The notes under the pieces were generated by a model. It searched no databases and was not told where the DNA came from. It saw nothing but the letters and a program-made list of their open reading frames with translations. Below are positions 49,172 to 57,836 of a stretch of 64,000 nucleotides of DNA, piece after piece. Source of the stretch: Spongiactinospora sp. TRM90649 (lineage in GTDB: Bacteria > Actinomycetota > Actinomycetes > Streptosporangiales > Streptosporangiaceae); the NCBI RefSeq assembly GCF_029382225.1, contig NZ_JARLTC010000002.1, forward strand, positions 558,001 to 622,000. Direction: 5' to 3'. A program made the translations under genes and the position numbers. Each line of letters starts with the position of its first letter. Position 1 is the stretch's first letter.

Positions 49172-50068
49172 ATGCGGCACAGACCGAGGGCATTCCGCGC
49201 CCTCGAACCCCTGGCCTGGGTCGGACCGGCCGTCGTGCTGATCGCCCTCGTGGTGATCTGGCCGGTCATCGAGATGATCAGATCGTCGTTCCTGAAGATC
49301 AGCCGGTTCGGCGTGGTCCAGGGCGGCAACGGAACCGCCAACTACGACAAGCTGTTCGCCGAGCCGGACTTCGCCGGCGTCATGTACCGCAGCCTGATCT
49401 GGGTGGTCGCGGTCGTCGGGCTGACCGTGATCATCTCGCTCTGCCTGGCACAGCTCTTCAACCAGCGCTTCCCCGGCCGCACGGTGGCGCGCTGGGCGCT
49501 GATCGCCCCCTGGGCCGCGTCGGTGCTGATGACGGCGATCATCTTCAAGTGGATGCTCGACCCCGAGGTCGGCATGATCAACATGATCCTGCACGACCTG
49601 GGCGTGATCGACGCCATGGGCGGCGCGTCGGCCGACCCGCTCGGTGACGCCGCCACCGCGATGCCGTGGCTGATCTTCGTGGCGGTCTTCGTGTCGGTGC
49701 CGTTCACCACGTACGCGCTGATCGCGGGCCTGTCCACGATCCCCGGCGAGCTGTACGAGGCGGCCAAGATCGACGGTGCGTCCAAGTGGAAGACCTACTG
49801 GTCGATCACGTTCCCGCTGCTCCGCCCCGCGCTCACCGTCGCGGCGCTGATCAACGTGATGAACGTCTTCAACAGCTTCCCGATCATCTGGGCGATGACC
49901 CACGGGCAGCCCGGTTACTCGACCGCGACCTCCACCATCTTCATGTTCATCCTGAAAAACTCCGACATCGGGGAGTCTGCCGCGATGTCGGTGGTCAACT
50001 TCGGCATGGTGATCATTCTGACCGCCGTCTTCCTGAGGGTCACCCGCTGGCGATCGGAGGCCGTGTGA
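49172..50068 (+). CDS. Sugar ABC transporter permease, MalF type
   Basis: 298 residues with six predicted transmembrane segments. The EAA loop reads ELYEAAKIDGASKWKTYWSI, where the ATPase docks. It follows the binding-protein gene by 101 bp and its TGA overlaps the ATG of the second permease (TGATG). Confidence 0.9.
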   Translation: MRHRPRAFRALEPLAWVGPAVVLIALVVIWPVIEMIRSSFLKISRFGVVQGGNGTANYDKLFAEPDFAGVMYRSLIWVVAVVGLTVIISLCLAQLFNQRFPGRTVARWALIAPWAASVLMTAIIFKWMLDPEVGMINMILHDLGVIDAMGGASADPLGDAATAMPWLIFVAVFVSVPFTTYALIAGLSTIPGELYEAAKIDGASKWKTYWSITFPLLRPALTVAALINVMNVFNSFPIIWAMTHGQPGYSTATSTIFMFILKNSDIGESAAMSVVNFGMVIILTAVFLRVTRWRSEAV

Positions 50069-50913
50069 TGGCACACTCCGCTCCCGCCCCCTCGCGGGCC
50101 CTCCCCCGCGTGAAGACCGTGATCGTGGCGGCCGCCGCCTACGTGATCGCGTTCATCTTCCTGTTCCCCTACCTGGTCATGCTGCTCACCGCGCTCCGCC
50201 CGCAGGAGTCGCTGCGCAACCCGACCTACCTGCCGGAGACCTTCCAGTGGTCGAACCTGGTGGGCTTCTGGAGCGGCGGCCTCGCCGACAACCTGCTCGT
50301 CACCCTCCAGGTGGCCGGCGGCTCGACCGTGCTGGTGCTGCTGGTCGCGCTGCCCGCCGCGTACTACACCGCCCGCCACACCTTCCGGTTCCGGACCGCG
50401 TTCCTGATCCTGGTGCTGGTCACCCAGATGTTCCAGCCGACCGCCATGCTGGTCGGCATCTACCGGGAGTTCTTCCAGTTCGGCCTGGTGGACACGATCT
50501 GGTCGCTGATCCTGGTGAACGGCGGGTTCAACCTGGCCTTCGCGGTGTGGATCCTGAACGCCTACTTCGCCTCGATCCCGCGTGAGCTGGAGGAGGCCGC
50601 GTTCATCGACGGCAACGGCCGGTTCGGCACGCTGTTCCGGATCACCCTGCCGCTGGCCATGCCCGGCGTGGTCACCGCGCTGATCTTCACCTTCATCGCC
50701 GCGTGGAACGAGTTCGTGGTGGCCCTGACCCTGACCACCTCGCCGGAGAACCAGCCGCTGACCGTGGCGCTCAACTCGTTCATCGGTCAGTACCAGGTGG
50801 ACTGGCAGAACCTGTTCGCCGGATCGGTGATCGCCACCATCCCGGTCATCATCCTGTTCGCGCTCATCGAACGGAAGGTGGTGGGCGGCCTCACCGCAGG
50901 CTCCATCAAATAA
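50068..50913 (+). CDS. Sugar ABC transporter permease, MalG type
   Basis: 281 residues from the ATG at 50068, sharing one base with the upstream stop. Six transmembrane segments and the EAA loop ELEEAAFIDGNGRFGTLFRI. The C-terminus LFALIERKVVGGLTAGSIK is typical of this subfamily. Together with the two upstream genes it forms a CUT1 importer lacking its own ATPase. Confidence 0.9.
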   Translation: MAHSAPAPSRALPRVKTVIVAAAAYVIAFIFLFPYLVMLLTALRPQESLRNPTYLPETFQWSNLVGFWSGGLADNLLVTLQVAGGSTVLVLLVALPAAYYTARHTFRFRTAFLILVLVTQMFQPTAMLVGIYREFFQFGLVDTIWSLILVNGGFNLAFAVWILNAYFASIPRELEEAAFIDGNGRFGTLFRITLPLAMPGVVTALIFTFIAAWNEFVVALTLTTSPENQPLTVALNSFIGQYQVDWQNLFAGSVIATIPVIILFALIERKVVGGLTAGSIK

Positions 50914-51116
50914 ATCGGTTGCACCCCTGCGGACCCCCTCGTAGGGTCGATGACATGTGGATTTCCTGATCGACGGCAGCCGACCGGTTCACGTTGACAA
51001 CGACGCCCGGTTCGCATCCGCTCAGCTTTCTGACCCGTTCATCCGACGCGGTAGCTGAGAACAGGCACGGCTCGACTTCGGTCGCCGCGTCACCACATAC
51101 GTCGAGGAGTCCGCAT

Positions 51117-51251
51117 ATGCGCAACCGCCATGCCAGGAAAACCGGTAAGAACCCTGCGCTGCCGCAGCGGGACTTTCCCAGGCAGACACCGATGCCCCGG
51201 ATGCCGAGGCGCCCGATTCAGCAGCCGCGCAGGCTGCCGAAGGGTCGCTAG
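51117..51251 (+). CDS. Small basic, proline-rich protein (44 aa)
   Basis: 44 codons from an ATG at 51117 with GAGGAG 8 nt upstream. MRNRHARKTGKNPALPQRD and then MPRMPRRPIQQPRRLPKGR: about a third Arg/Lys and a fifth Pro, no acidic patch and no membrane segment. I recognise no family. The start is well placed and the frame ends just before a strong terminator, which supports a real small gene. The 203-bp upstream region holds TTGACA (50994) and an inverted CTCAGCT/AGCTGAG pair (51021-51058). Confidence 0.5.
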   Translation: MRNRHARKTGKNPALPQRDFPRQTPMPRMPRRPIQQPRRLPKGR

Positions 51252-51270
51252 CCCCATCCGCCGGGCGGGC

Positions 51271-51313
51271 GCGGTGTCCCGGCCTCCGACTGGAGCGGAG
51301 GCCGGGGCACCGC
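51271..51313. terminator. Bidirectional terminator between the small gene and the thiolase gene
   Basis: Stem GCGGTG-T-CCCGGCCTCC / GGAGGCCGGG-G-CACCGC (17 bp with one G-T wobble), 9-nt loop, placed between the two convergent stops at 51251 and 51325. Confidence 0.8.
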
Positions 51314-51324
51314 CCCAAACCTTT

Positions 51325-52470
51325 CTACAGGCGTTCGATGATGGTCACGTTGGCCTGGCCGCCGCCCTCGCACATGGTCTGCAGGCCGTAACGGCCGCCG
51401 GTGCGCTCCAGCTCGTGCAGCAGCTTGGTCATCAAAATCGCGCCGGTGCCGCCCAGCGGGTGGCCGAGGGCGATCGCGCCGCCGTTGGGGTTGGTGGTCG
51501 CCGGGTCGGCGTCCAGCTCGCGCAGCCAGGCCAGCGGCACCGGGGCGAACGCCTCGTTGATCTCCGTGACCGCGATGTCGCCGATGGACAGCCCCGCCCG
51601 CGCCAGCGCCTTGCGGGTCGCCGGGATCGGCGCGGTCAGCATGTAGACGGGGTCGTCGCCGGTCAGCGTCAGCGTCACGATCCGGGCCCTCGGGGTCAGC
51701 CCGTGGGTGCGGACGGCCTGCTCGGAGGCGATCAGCAGCGCGCCCGCGCCGTCGGAGATCTGGCTCGACGTGGCGGCGGTGATCCGGCCGCCCTCGCGCA
51801 GGGTCTTCAGCGCGGCCATCTTCTCCAGGGTGGTGTCGGGGCGCGGCCCCTCGTCGTCCTCGACGCCCGCGATCGGCGCGATCTGCTCCCGGAACACCCC
51901 GGCGGACACCGCCTTGGCGGCCCGCTGGTGGCTCTCGTAGGCGTAACGCTCAAGATCCTCCCGTGAGAGGTCCCACTTCTCGCACATCAGCTCGGCCCCG
52001 CGGAACTGCGAGATCTCCTGCGTGCCGTACCTGGTCGTCCAGCCCTCGCCGAACGGCAGCGGCATGCCCTTCTCCAGCGCCGCGCCGATGCCCGACCCCA
52101 TCGGGACGACGCTCATCGACTCGACCCCGGCCGCGACCACGAGGTCCTGGGTGCCGGACAGCACGCCCTGCGCGGCGAAATGGACGGCCTGCTGGGAAGA
52201 GCCGCACTGGCGGTCGATGGTCACGCCCGGCACGCTCTCCGGCAGGCCCGCCGACAGCCAGGCGTTCCTGGCGATGTCCAGGCTCTGCGGGCCGAACTGC
52301 ACGACACAACCCATGATCACGTCGTCCACCGCGGACGGGTCGATCCCGGTGCGCCCGACCAGCGCGCCGAGCGCGTGCGCGGCCAGATCCACCGGGTGGA
52401 CGGCGGACAGCCCGCCCTTCTTCCTGCCCACCGGGGTACGGACCGCCCCGACGATGTACGCCTCTGCCAC
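51325..52470 (-). CDS. Acetyl-CoA C-acetyltransferase (thiolase)
   Basis: 381 residues from a GTG at 52468-52470 with GGGAGG 6 nt upstream. Nucleophile Cys89 in TIDRQCGSSQQAVHFAAQG, the His motif NPNGGAIALGHPLGGTG, and the second catalytic Cys in MCEGGGQANVTI. Steroid- and lipid-degradation thiolases (FadA5-like) share this pattern. It condenses or cleaves acyl-CoA in beta-oxidation. Monocistronic here. Confidence 0.92.
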   Translation of the reverse strand: MAEAYIVGAVRTPVGRKKGGLSAVHPVDLAAHALGALVGRTGIDPSAVDDVIMGCVVQFGPQSLDIARNAWLSAGLPESVPGVTIDRQCGSSQQAVHFAAQGVLSGTQDLVVAAGVESMSVVPMGSGIGAALEKGMPLPFGEGWTTRYGTQEISQFRGAELMCEKWDLSREDLERYAYESHQRAAKAVSAGVFREQIAPIAGVEDDEGPRPDTTLEKMAALKTLREGGRITAATSSQISDGAGALLIASEQAVRTHGLTPRARIVTLTLTGDDPVYMLTAPIPATRKALARAGLSIGDIAVTEINEAFAPVPLAWLRELDADPATTNPNGGAIALGHPLGGTGAILMTKLLHELERTGGRYGLQTMCEGGGQANVTIIERL

Positions 52471-52539
52471 GACGCCCTCCCGAGCAATGTTCGGTTCAGT
52501 CAGGAATCTACCATCGGCGCCGCCGTCCGCCCCACCGCG

Positions 52540-52938
52540 CTAACCCTCGATGACCGCGCTCACGGTGAGGACCTCCTCGCCCGCGCGCCCGCTGACCCGG
52601 ACGGTGAGCTGCCACGCTCCCGGCATGGAGAACAACTCGCCCTCGGCCAGAAAGCGGCCGGGCGCGGCTCGCCGCGCGGCGATCTCGGGCATCGCGTGGC
52701 CCATGGCCGGCATCACCGCCGACACGGTGACGGCGTCGGCCTCGCCGGAGTTCAGCAGCACCTCGATCCGGGACGTGCCGGAGTCGATCGGGCTGATCAG
52801 CGCGGTCACGGCGTAGTGCTCACCGGCGGTGGAGACCTGCACGGGCCGCCCGACCAGGTCGCGGCCCAGGAGGAACAAGATCACCGCGACCGCCGCCAGT
52901 ACGGCGACGGCCAGGATCCGGGTCGCCGGAGATCTCAC
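52540..52938 (-). CDS. FixH-like membrane-anchored protein
   Basis: 132 residues from a GTG at 52936-52938 with GGAGG 6 nt upstream, overlapping the previous stop as GTGA. One N-terminal transmembrane helix (RILAVAVLAAVAVILFLLG), then a beta-sandwich with VSAVMPAMGHAMPEIAARRA and FSMPGAWQLTVRVSG, the FixH/YtkA pattern that carries Met and His residues. Such domains are linked to copper delivery and cytochrome-oxidase assembly. Third gene of a three-gene operon. Confidence 0.7.
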   Translation of the reverse strand: MRSPATRILAVAVLAAVAVILFLLGRDLVGRPVQVSTAGEHYAVTALISPIDSGTSRIEVLLNSGEADAVTVSAVMPAMGHAMPEIAARRAAPGRFLAEGELFSMPGAWQLTVRVSGRAGEEVLTVSAVIEG

Positions 52939-54206
52939 CGGGCGCCTCCCCCGCCCGCGACGTCCACGGTGAACGGCACGGTCGTGATTCCGGTGTCGGT
53001 GGCGTACTGCGCCCAGGCGAGGTAGCGGCCGGGCCTGGGGAAGTTGAAGGTGAAACGCGCCTCCCGGCCGGACCGCCCCATCGCGTGCACGTGGCCGAAG
53101 TACGTGCCGTCGCCGTCCCGCACGATCAGGTGGCCGGTCATGCCCAGCCAGGGGCGGCCGGCCCCGTTGATCGCGACGCCGATGGTGGCCGGACGGCCCG
53201 CGACCGGCGCGGCCGGCCGTACCGTCACCCCGGTCCGTACCAGTGGCGGCACCGAAGCCTGCTTCGATGGTTCGCCGTCCACGGTGAACCCGCCGGAGAC
53301 GAGCTGGCCGCCGGAATCCTCGCGTTCCAGCTCCACGTGCACCAGATAGCTGCCCGCCGGAACGCCCGCGAGCACGGCGGAGAGCCGCCCCGGCGCTCTC
53401 CGCGGCGGGTGCAGATGGCGGAAGAAGCCGCCGTCCCTGCTGGTCACCACCACATGGGCGAGGGCCTCGTGGTGCAAGGCCAGGTCGTCCACGGGGGTTC
53501 CGGTGGAGCCGTCGGTGAGGTCGATCCGCAGGGTGAAGCCCGCCCCGGCCGTCGGCCGTTCCGGCACGGTCGCCACCCGCGCCTGCACGAACGGGCGGCC
53601 GGCGATGGGCGTGGCCGGGACCGGGGCCGCGCCGTCGGGCGGGCTCGCCGGGAGCATCGGCTCCACCACGACCATCACGACGGCGAAGGTCAGCGCGGCC
53701 CCGACGCCCCCGGCGAGCACCATCGCCGGGGTGCGCCGGGACAGGGCGCCGGTGAGCAGCGCCCCGACCGCGAGCGTCCCGGCGACGAACAGCCCCGCGT
53801 AGATCAGCGCCTCCGTGGCCGATCCGCGCTGGACCAGCACCCGGAAGGGCAGCACGGCCGTCTCGCCCCCGGCGCGCAGGGTCAGCTCATACGGGCCGGT
53901 CCGCTCGACCCGCAGTTCGGTGAACCCGCCGCTCCCCTCCGCCCGGACCTCGCCGGTGACCCGCCGCCCATCGGCCACCGAACGCAGCTCCAGCGCCACT
54001 GACAGCCCGGTGACCGGCTGGAAGGCGACCACGCCCACCCGCAGCGGCCCCGGCACCCGCTCGGTGCCCTCGACCACCACGGTCACCTCGTGGCCGGCGA
54101 TCGTCTGCGCGATCCGCAGGTCCGCGCCGACGGTGACATTGTGCGCGGCGGCCGGGACGGCCAGCGCCACCAGGAGGACGAACGCCAGGCAGAGCGCCCG
54201 GATCAT
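52935..54206 (-). CDS. Membrane protein with two extracytoplasmic FixH/YtkA-like domains
   Basis: 423 residues from the ATG at 54204-54206, overlapping the upstream stop by 4 bp. Signal MIRALCLAFVLLVALAVPAAAH, then a beta domain, two helices near residues 130-185, and a C-terminal part with His/Met-rich patches (LHHEALAHVVVTSRDGGFFR then HLHPPRR; GTYFGHVHAMG). The His motifs resemble copper-handling secreted proteins. No catalytic motif seen. Middle gene of the operon. Confidence 0.65.
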   Translation of the reverse strand: MIRALCLAFVLLVALAVPAAAHNVTVGADLRIAQTIAGHEVTVVVEGTERVPGPLRVGVVAFQPVTGLSVALELRSVADGRRVTGEVRAEGSGGFTELRVERTGPYELTLRAGGETAVLPFRVLVQRGSATEALIYAGLFVAGTLAVGALLTGALSRRTPAMVLAGGVGAALTFAVVMVVVEPMLPASPPDGAAPVPATPIAGRPFVQARVATVPERPTAGAGFTLRIDLTDGSTGTPVDDLALHHEALAHVVVTSRDGGFFRHLHPPRRAPGRLSAVLAGVPAGSYLVHVELEREDSGGQLVSGGFTVDGEPSKQASVPPLVRTGVTVRPAAPVAGRPATIGVAINGAGRPWLGMTGHLIVRDGDGTYFGHVHAMGRSGREARFTFNFPRPGRYLAWAQYATDTGITTVPFTVDVAGGGGAR

Positions 54207-55282
54207 GCGCGCCGTGCGTTGGGCAGGAACAGCACGCCGAGCGCGAGCCCCACCAGTCCGGCCACGATCGGCGGGCCGGTCCACAGTTCGGCGACGGTGG
54301 GCAGCCCGCCCCCGGTGAACGAGGCCACCGCGATGAACATCGACCAGGTGACGAACGCCGACAGCCCGGCGAACGCCCAGTACGCGCCGCGCCGCGCGGC
54401 CGACGGGCGCAGCCACCGGATCAGCAGGTCGGCGACCAGCCCGGAGACGACGAAGCCGGCCAGCAAGAACGGCTCGTCGAAGCCCGTCATCGCGCCCGGC
54501 ATCAGGATCGCCACCGCCGACATCACGGTCACGCTGCCGAACGGCAGCTCCCAGCGGCGCAGCAGGAACAGCACGGGGGCGAGCAGATAGACGTTGGTGA
54601 TGACCATCGACGCCGCCAGCCGCGTGGTGCGGGGATTGTCCAGGGACGAGAACGCCTCGACGATGCCGCGCGCGCCGTACTGCATGGCGTTGCCGTAGGT
54701 CATCAGCAGCGCGACCAGGGTGACCGCGAAGGACAGCCCGAGCAGCGTGGGCAGCAGCCGGCCGAGCGACGGCCGGTCGCCGATGTCCGGCGCGTTCCAG
54801 GCCGAGCGCAGCGGGGTGGTGATGATCAGCACCATGGTCGCAAGCAGCCCCAGATGCGACGGGCTGAACAGGATGTCGACGGTGGTCTCGATACCGAGAA
54901 AGGTGTGCCACAGCATGTCGGCGACGCCGAACGCGCCGAACGCCGGGATCGCCAGCAGCCCCGCCAGGTAGCCGTCGGGGACAGCGGCCAGCCCCTGGCG
55001 TCCGGCCCTGGCATTGCGCGCCACCTGCCAGACGATCCAGCCCGAGATCGCGATGAAGCCGGAGTAGAACGCCGCGTGCCACGGCGTGAAGAACGTCTCC
55101 AGCTCGGTCAGGTTGCTGTGCGCCCACGCGTCGATCATCAGTCCGATGCCGAACCAGACGCCCAGCAGCGCGGTGACGAGATCGGTTCGCGGCGGCACCC
55201 AGGTTCGCTTCTCCCCGGAATCCACCACCAGCCGGCGTAAGCCGGCGTTTGCCAAGACCACCTTCGGGCTCCCTTCGTTCAC
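54203..55282 (-). CDS. Polytopic membrane protein, unknown function
   Basis: 359 residues from the GTG at 55280-55282, with GGGGGAGG 6 nt upstream. About nine or ten transmembrane helices. Conserved-looking polar stretches within them are DAWAHSNLTELETFFTPWHA, ADMLWHTFLGIETTVDILFS and PSHLGLLATM, with several His residues that might bind metal. No named family is recognised. First gene of a coupled three-gene operon with two FixH-like proteins, which suggests metal handling at the membrane. Confidence 0.65.
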   Translation of the reverse strand: MNEGSPKVVLANAGLRRLVVDSGEKRTWVPPRTDLVTALLGVWFGIGLMIDAWAHSNLTELETFFTPWHAAFYSGFIAISGWIVWQVARNARAGRQGLAAVPDGYLAGLLAIPAFGAFGVADMLWHTFLGIETTVDILFSPSHLGLLATMVLIITTPLRSAWNAPDIGDRPSLGRLLPTLLGLSFAVTLVALLMTYGNAMQYGARGIVEAFSSLDNPRTTRLAASMVITNVYLLAPVLFLLRRWELPFGSVTVMSAVAILMPGAMTGFDEPFLLAGFVVSGLVADLLIRWLRPSAARRGAYWAFAGLSAFVTWSMFIAVASFTGGGLPTVAELWTGPPIVAGLVGLALGVLFLPNARRA

Positions 55283-55327
55283 GGGAATCCTCCCCCGCGC
55301 GCCAGGGCCCCGGAAGCCGGGTGACCA

Positions 55328-55363
55328 CACCGCGCAGGTGCGGTTAACCGCACCTGCGCGGTG
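55328..55363 (-). terminator. Perfect 36-bp palindrome, probable terminator
   Basis: Every base from 55328 to 55363 pairs with its mirror position; the centre is GCGGTTAACCGC. It starts 28 bp downstream of the response-regulator stop and lies about 45 bp upstream of the membrane-operon start. As RNA it gives a 16-bp stem with a UUAA loop. There is no U-run, so an operator role is also possible. Confidence 0.6.
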
Positions 55364-55409
55364 GCGTGACTCGTTCAAGTACCGCGTGGCGTCACGCGTT
55401 CAAGTACCG
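55360..55409 (-). repeat. 25-bp tandem duplication at the 3' end of the response-regulator gene
   Basis: On the minus strand 55409-55385 and 55384-55360 match at 22 of 25 positions (both start CGGTACTTGAACG). The first copy carries the last codons and stop of the regulator; the second is non-coding. Confidence 0.75.
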
Positions 55410-56039
55410 GAGTACGGCCAGCACCCGCCGGTGGTCGTGCGGCCCCGCCTCCAGGCCGAGCTTGCCGAAGATGCTCGTGCAGTGCTTCTCCACCGTCCGC
55501 TCGGCGATGATCAGCCGTTCCGCGATGGCCAGGTTGGTGCGGCCCTCGGCCATCAGCCGCAGCACGTCCCGCTCGCGGGCGGTGAGCTGGATCAGCGGGT
55601 CGTCCGGCTGACGGTGCCTGCTCACCAGTTGCTCGACCACGACCGGATCCAGCGCCGAGCCGCCCGACCCGACGCGGCGGATCGCCGCCGCGAACTCCGC
55701 CAGGTCGGAGACCCGGTCCTTGAGCAGGTAGCCGATGCCCTCCACGCCCCCGTCGAGCAGCTCGACCGCGTAGCTGACCCGCACGTACTGCGACAGCACC
55801 AGCACCCCGACCTCCGGGTGCCGCCGCCGCAGCACGCGCGCGGCCCGCAGCCCCTCGTCGGTGTGGGTGGGCGGCAGCCGGATGTCGAGCACGGCGACGT
55901 CCGGGCGGTCCTCGGCGACGCGCTCCAGCAGGTCGTCCGCGTTGTCCACGGCGGCCAGCACCTCGTAGCCCGCCTCGCTCAGCAGCCGGGACATGCCCTC
56001 GCGGAACAGGGCGGAGTCCTCGCAGATGGTCACCCGCAC
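55392..56039 (-). CDS. NarL/LuxR-family response regulator
   Basis: 215 residues from a GTG at 56037-56039 overlapping the kinase stop by 10 bp; the GTG at 56033 (GTGA overlap) is an alternative start. Receiver domain ICEDSALFREGMSRLLSEAG with the phospho-acceptor Asp in VAVLDIRLPPTHT near residue 53. C-terminal LuxR HTH: LTARERDVLRLMAEGRTNLA, then AERTVEKHCTSIFGKLGL. Partner of the adjacent kinase. Confidence 0.92.
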   Translation of the reverse strand: MRVTICEDSALFREGMSRLLSEAGYEVLAAVDNADDLLERVAEDRPDVAVLDIRLPPTHTDEGLRAARVLRRRHPEVGVLVLSQYVRVSYAVELLDGGVEGIGYLLKDRVSDLAEFAAAIRRVGSGGSALDPVVVEQLVSRHRQPDDPLIQLTARERDVLRLMAEGRTNLAIAERLIIAERTVEKHCTSIFGKLGLEAGPHDHRRVLAVLRYLNA

Positions 56040-57721
56040 GGCAGCGTCACCGCGAGCACCGTGCCCATCCCCGGACGGCTGTCGAGGCGGAGCCGTCCGC
56101 CGTTGGCCTCGGCGCGGTGGGCCAGCCCCTCCAGCCCGGAGCCGAGGCGCGGATCGGCGCCGCCCCGGCCGTCGTCGCCGATCTCCACGACGAGGTGCCC
56201 GTCGCCCCCGGCCAGGCGCACCCACGCCCGGGTCGCCTCGGCGTGCTTGGTCACGTTGGCCAGCCCTTCGTTGACGATGTAGTAGGCCGCGCTCTCGACC
56301 GCCGGCGGCAGCGGCTCCGCCATGTCGATCAGGCACTCGACCGGAACCGGCGCGACCGCCGCCAGCTCCTTGACCGCCCCTGGCAGCCCGCGCTCGGTGA
56401 GCACCGGCGGATGAATGCCGTGGCTGACGGCCCGCAGGTCGTCCAGCGCGGTCAGCATGGCCCGCTTCGCCTCGCTGACCAAGGTGTCCTTGCGGTCAGG
56501 ATCGGTGGTGGCCTCGGCCAGGCCGAGGGTCATCGCCACCGACAGCAGCCGCTGCTGCACGCCGTCGTGCAGGTCTCGTTCGAGCTTGCGGCGCTCGGCC
56601 TCGCCCCACTGCAGCATCCGCGCCCGCGACGCCGCGAGCTGGCGCAGCCGCGCCCGCAGGTCGGCGGTCAGCCGTTCGTTCTCCAGCGCCAGCGCCGCCG
56701 CCGCGCAGGCGGCCTCGACGAGCAGCGGCTCCTCCAGCAGCCCCTCGTCGTGCAGCAGGACGGCCAGCCGCGACTCGCCCTGGTCCACCCGCGTCATCAC
56801 CCGGCCGCTGCCGCTCGGCGGCAGCTCCACCGGCCGCCCCTCGGCGTCGACGTATCGCCCCTGCTCCGCCATCCAGTACGCCACCCGCAGCGTCGGGTCG
56901 TACAGGGTCGTCGCCAGCGCGCTCTCCATGCCGTCCCGCTGCTTGCGGCCGCGTAATCGCACCACCAGGTCGGCCACGCGCCCGCGGTCCAGCCGGACCC
57001 GCATCAGGCTGGCGAGGTAGGCCAGCGGGATCGCCAGGAACGCCCCGAACATCACGGTGGCGGGCACCCGCCGCAGCGTCTCCGGCCCCCACGCCCAGAA
57101 GTTCCAGTCGACCACGAACGCGATCGTGGCGACGGCCGAGCTGAGCACCACCGGCATGGCCGCGCGCCGCTGGGCCGCGCCGCCCTCACGCCAGCGCACC
57201 GCGGCCAGTCCCAGAACGGCCGCCGCGGTGAGCATGATGAGCTGCCAGGACGCCTGATCGACGAAGGCCGCGACTGACCGCAACGGCCCCTCGGGCAGTA
57301 TCTCGACGGCGACGCCCGTCACCGGGAGGATCAATGCCTCGCCATAGCCGAAGCCTACGACGAGCCGGGACGGCAGGCTGCCGAGCCGTCCCGTCGGGAA
57401 GGCCAGGAACAGGTGGCAGCCGACCGCCGACCACACGCTGGACACCGGGTTCCACAGGAGCAGCAGGTAGGGCACATCGGGCTGCAGCCGGAAGATCTGC
57501 GGGATCCAGGCGATGCCGAAGGCCACCATGAGCGGCCCGACGCGGTTGCGCGGACGGCCGCGCCAGGCCACCACCCCCGCGTAGACGAAGGCCATGCCCA
57601 CCAGTTCGGCGATCCCCCAGGACGGCTTGCGGTCCAGCATGGGAAGGGTCACCAGGAGCAGCCAGCCCGCCGCCGCCACGGAGGCGAGCGTCGCGGTGCT
57701 GATGTTGGGCCGCCTGGTCAT
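56030..57721 (-). CDS. Sensor histidine kinase, HisKA_3 type
   Basis: 563 residues. The N-terminal half has about eight transmembrane helices (residues 10-245). A GAF-like linker follows, then the dimerisation box LERDLHDGVQQRLLSVAM with the phospho-acceptor His near residue 384, and a HATPase_c domain with NEGLANVTKHAEATRAWVRL and DDGRGGADPRLGSGL. Typical of NarX/DesK-type kinases. Immediately upstream of, and overlapping, its response regulator. Signal unknown. Confidence 0.92.
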   Translation of the reverse strand: MTRRPNISTATLASVAAAGWLLLVTLPMLDRKPSWGIAELVGMAFVYAGVVAWRGRPRNRVGPLMVAFGIAWIPQIFRLQPDVPYLLLLWNPVSSVWSAVGCHLFLAFPTGRLGSLPSRLVVGFGYGEALILPVTGVAVEILPEGPLRSVAAFVDQASWQLIMLTAAAVLGLAAVRWREGGAAQRRAAMPVVLSSAVATIAFVVDWNFWAWGPETLRRVPATVMFGAFLAIPLAYLASLMRVRLDRGRVADLVVRLRGRKQRDGMESALATTLYDPTLRVAYWMAEQGRYVDAEGRPVELPPSGSGRVMTRVDQGESRLAVLLHDEGLLEEPLLVEAACAAAALALENERLTADLRARLRQLAASRARMLQWGEAERRKLERDLHDGVQQRLLSVAMTLGLAEATTDPDRKDTLVSEAKRAMLTALDDLRAVSHGIHPPVLTERGLPGAVKELAAVAPVPVECLIDMAEPLPPAVESAAYYIVNEGLANVTKHAEATRAWVRLAGGDGHLVVEIGDDGRGGADPRLGSGLEGLAHRAEANGGRLRLDSRPGMGTVLAVTLPCG

Positions 57722-57762
57722 CGCTCACCCCTACGGCGGATTCTATTGGCGGGGATCCGGAA

Positions 57763-57796
57763 TCGAGCGGGGATCGAGCGGCTTCGAGCGGGTTCG
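57763..57796. repeat. Short tandem repeat TCGAGCGGN(2-3) x3
   Basis: TCGAGCGGGGA, TCGAGCGGCT and TCGAGCGGGT follow one another in the 115-bp gap between the kinase start and the sortase stop. No gene lies in this gap. Confidence 0.6.
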
Positions 57797-57836
57797 GGGA
57801 GGCTCGTCCGGGTGCGCTGGGACGCGCGCGGCGCGC

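Noticed and set aside
51021-51058. Riboswitch in the leader of the 44-aa gene
   Set aside because: Only one 7-bp inverted pair is visible and no known aptamer core could be matched.
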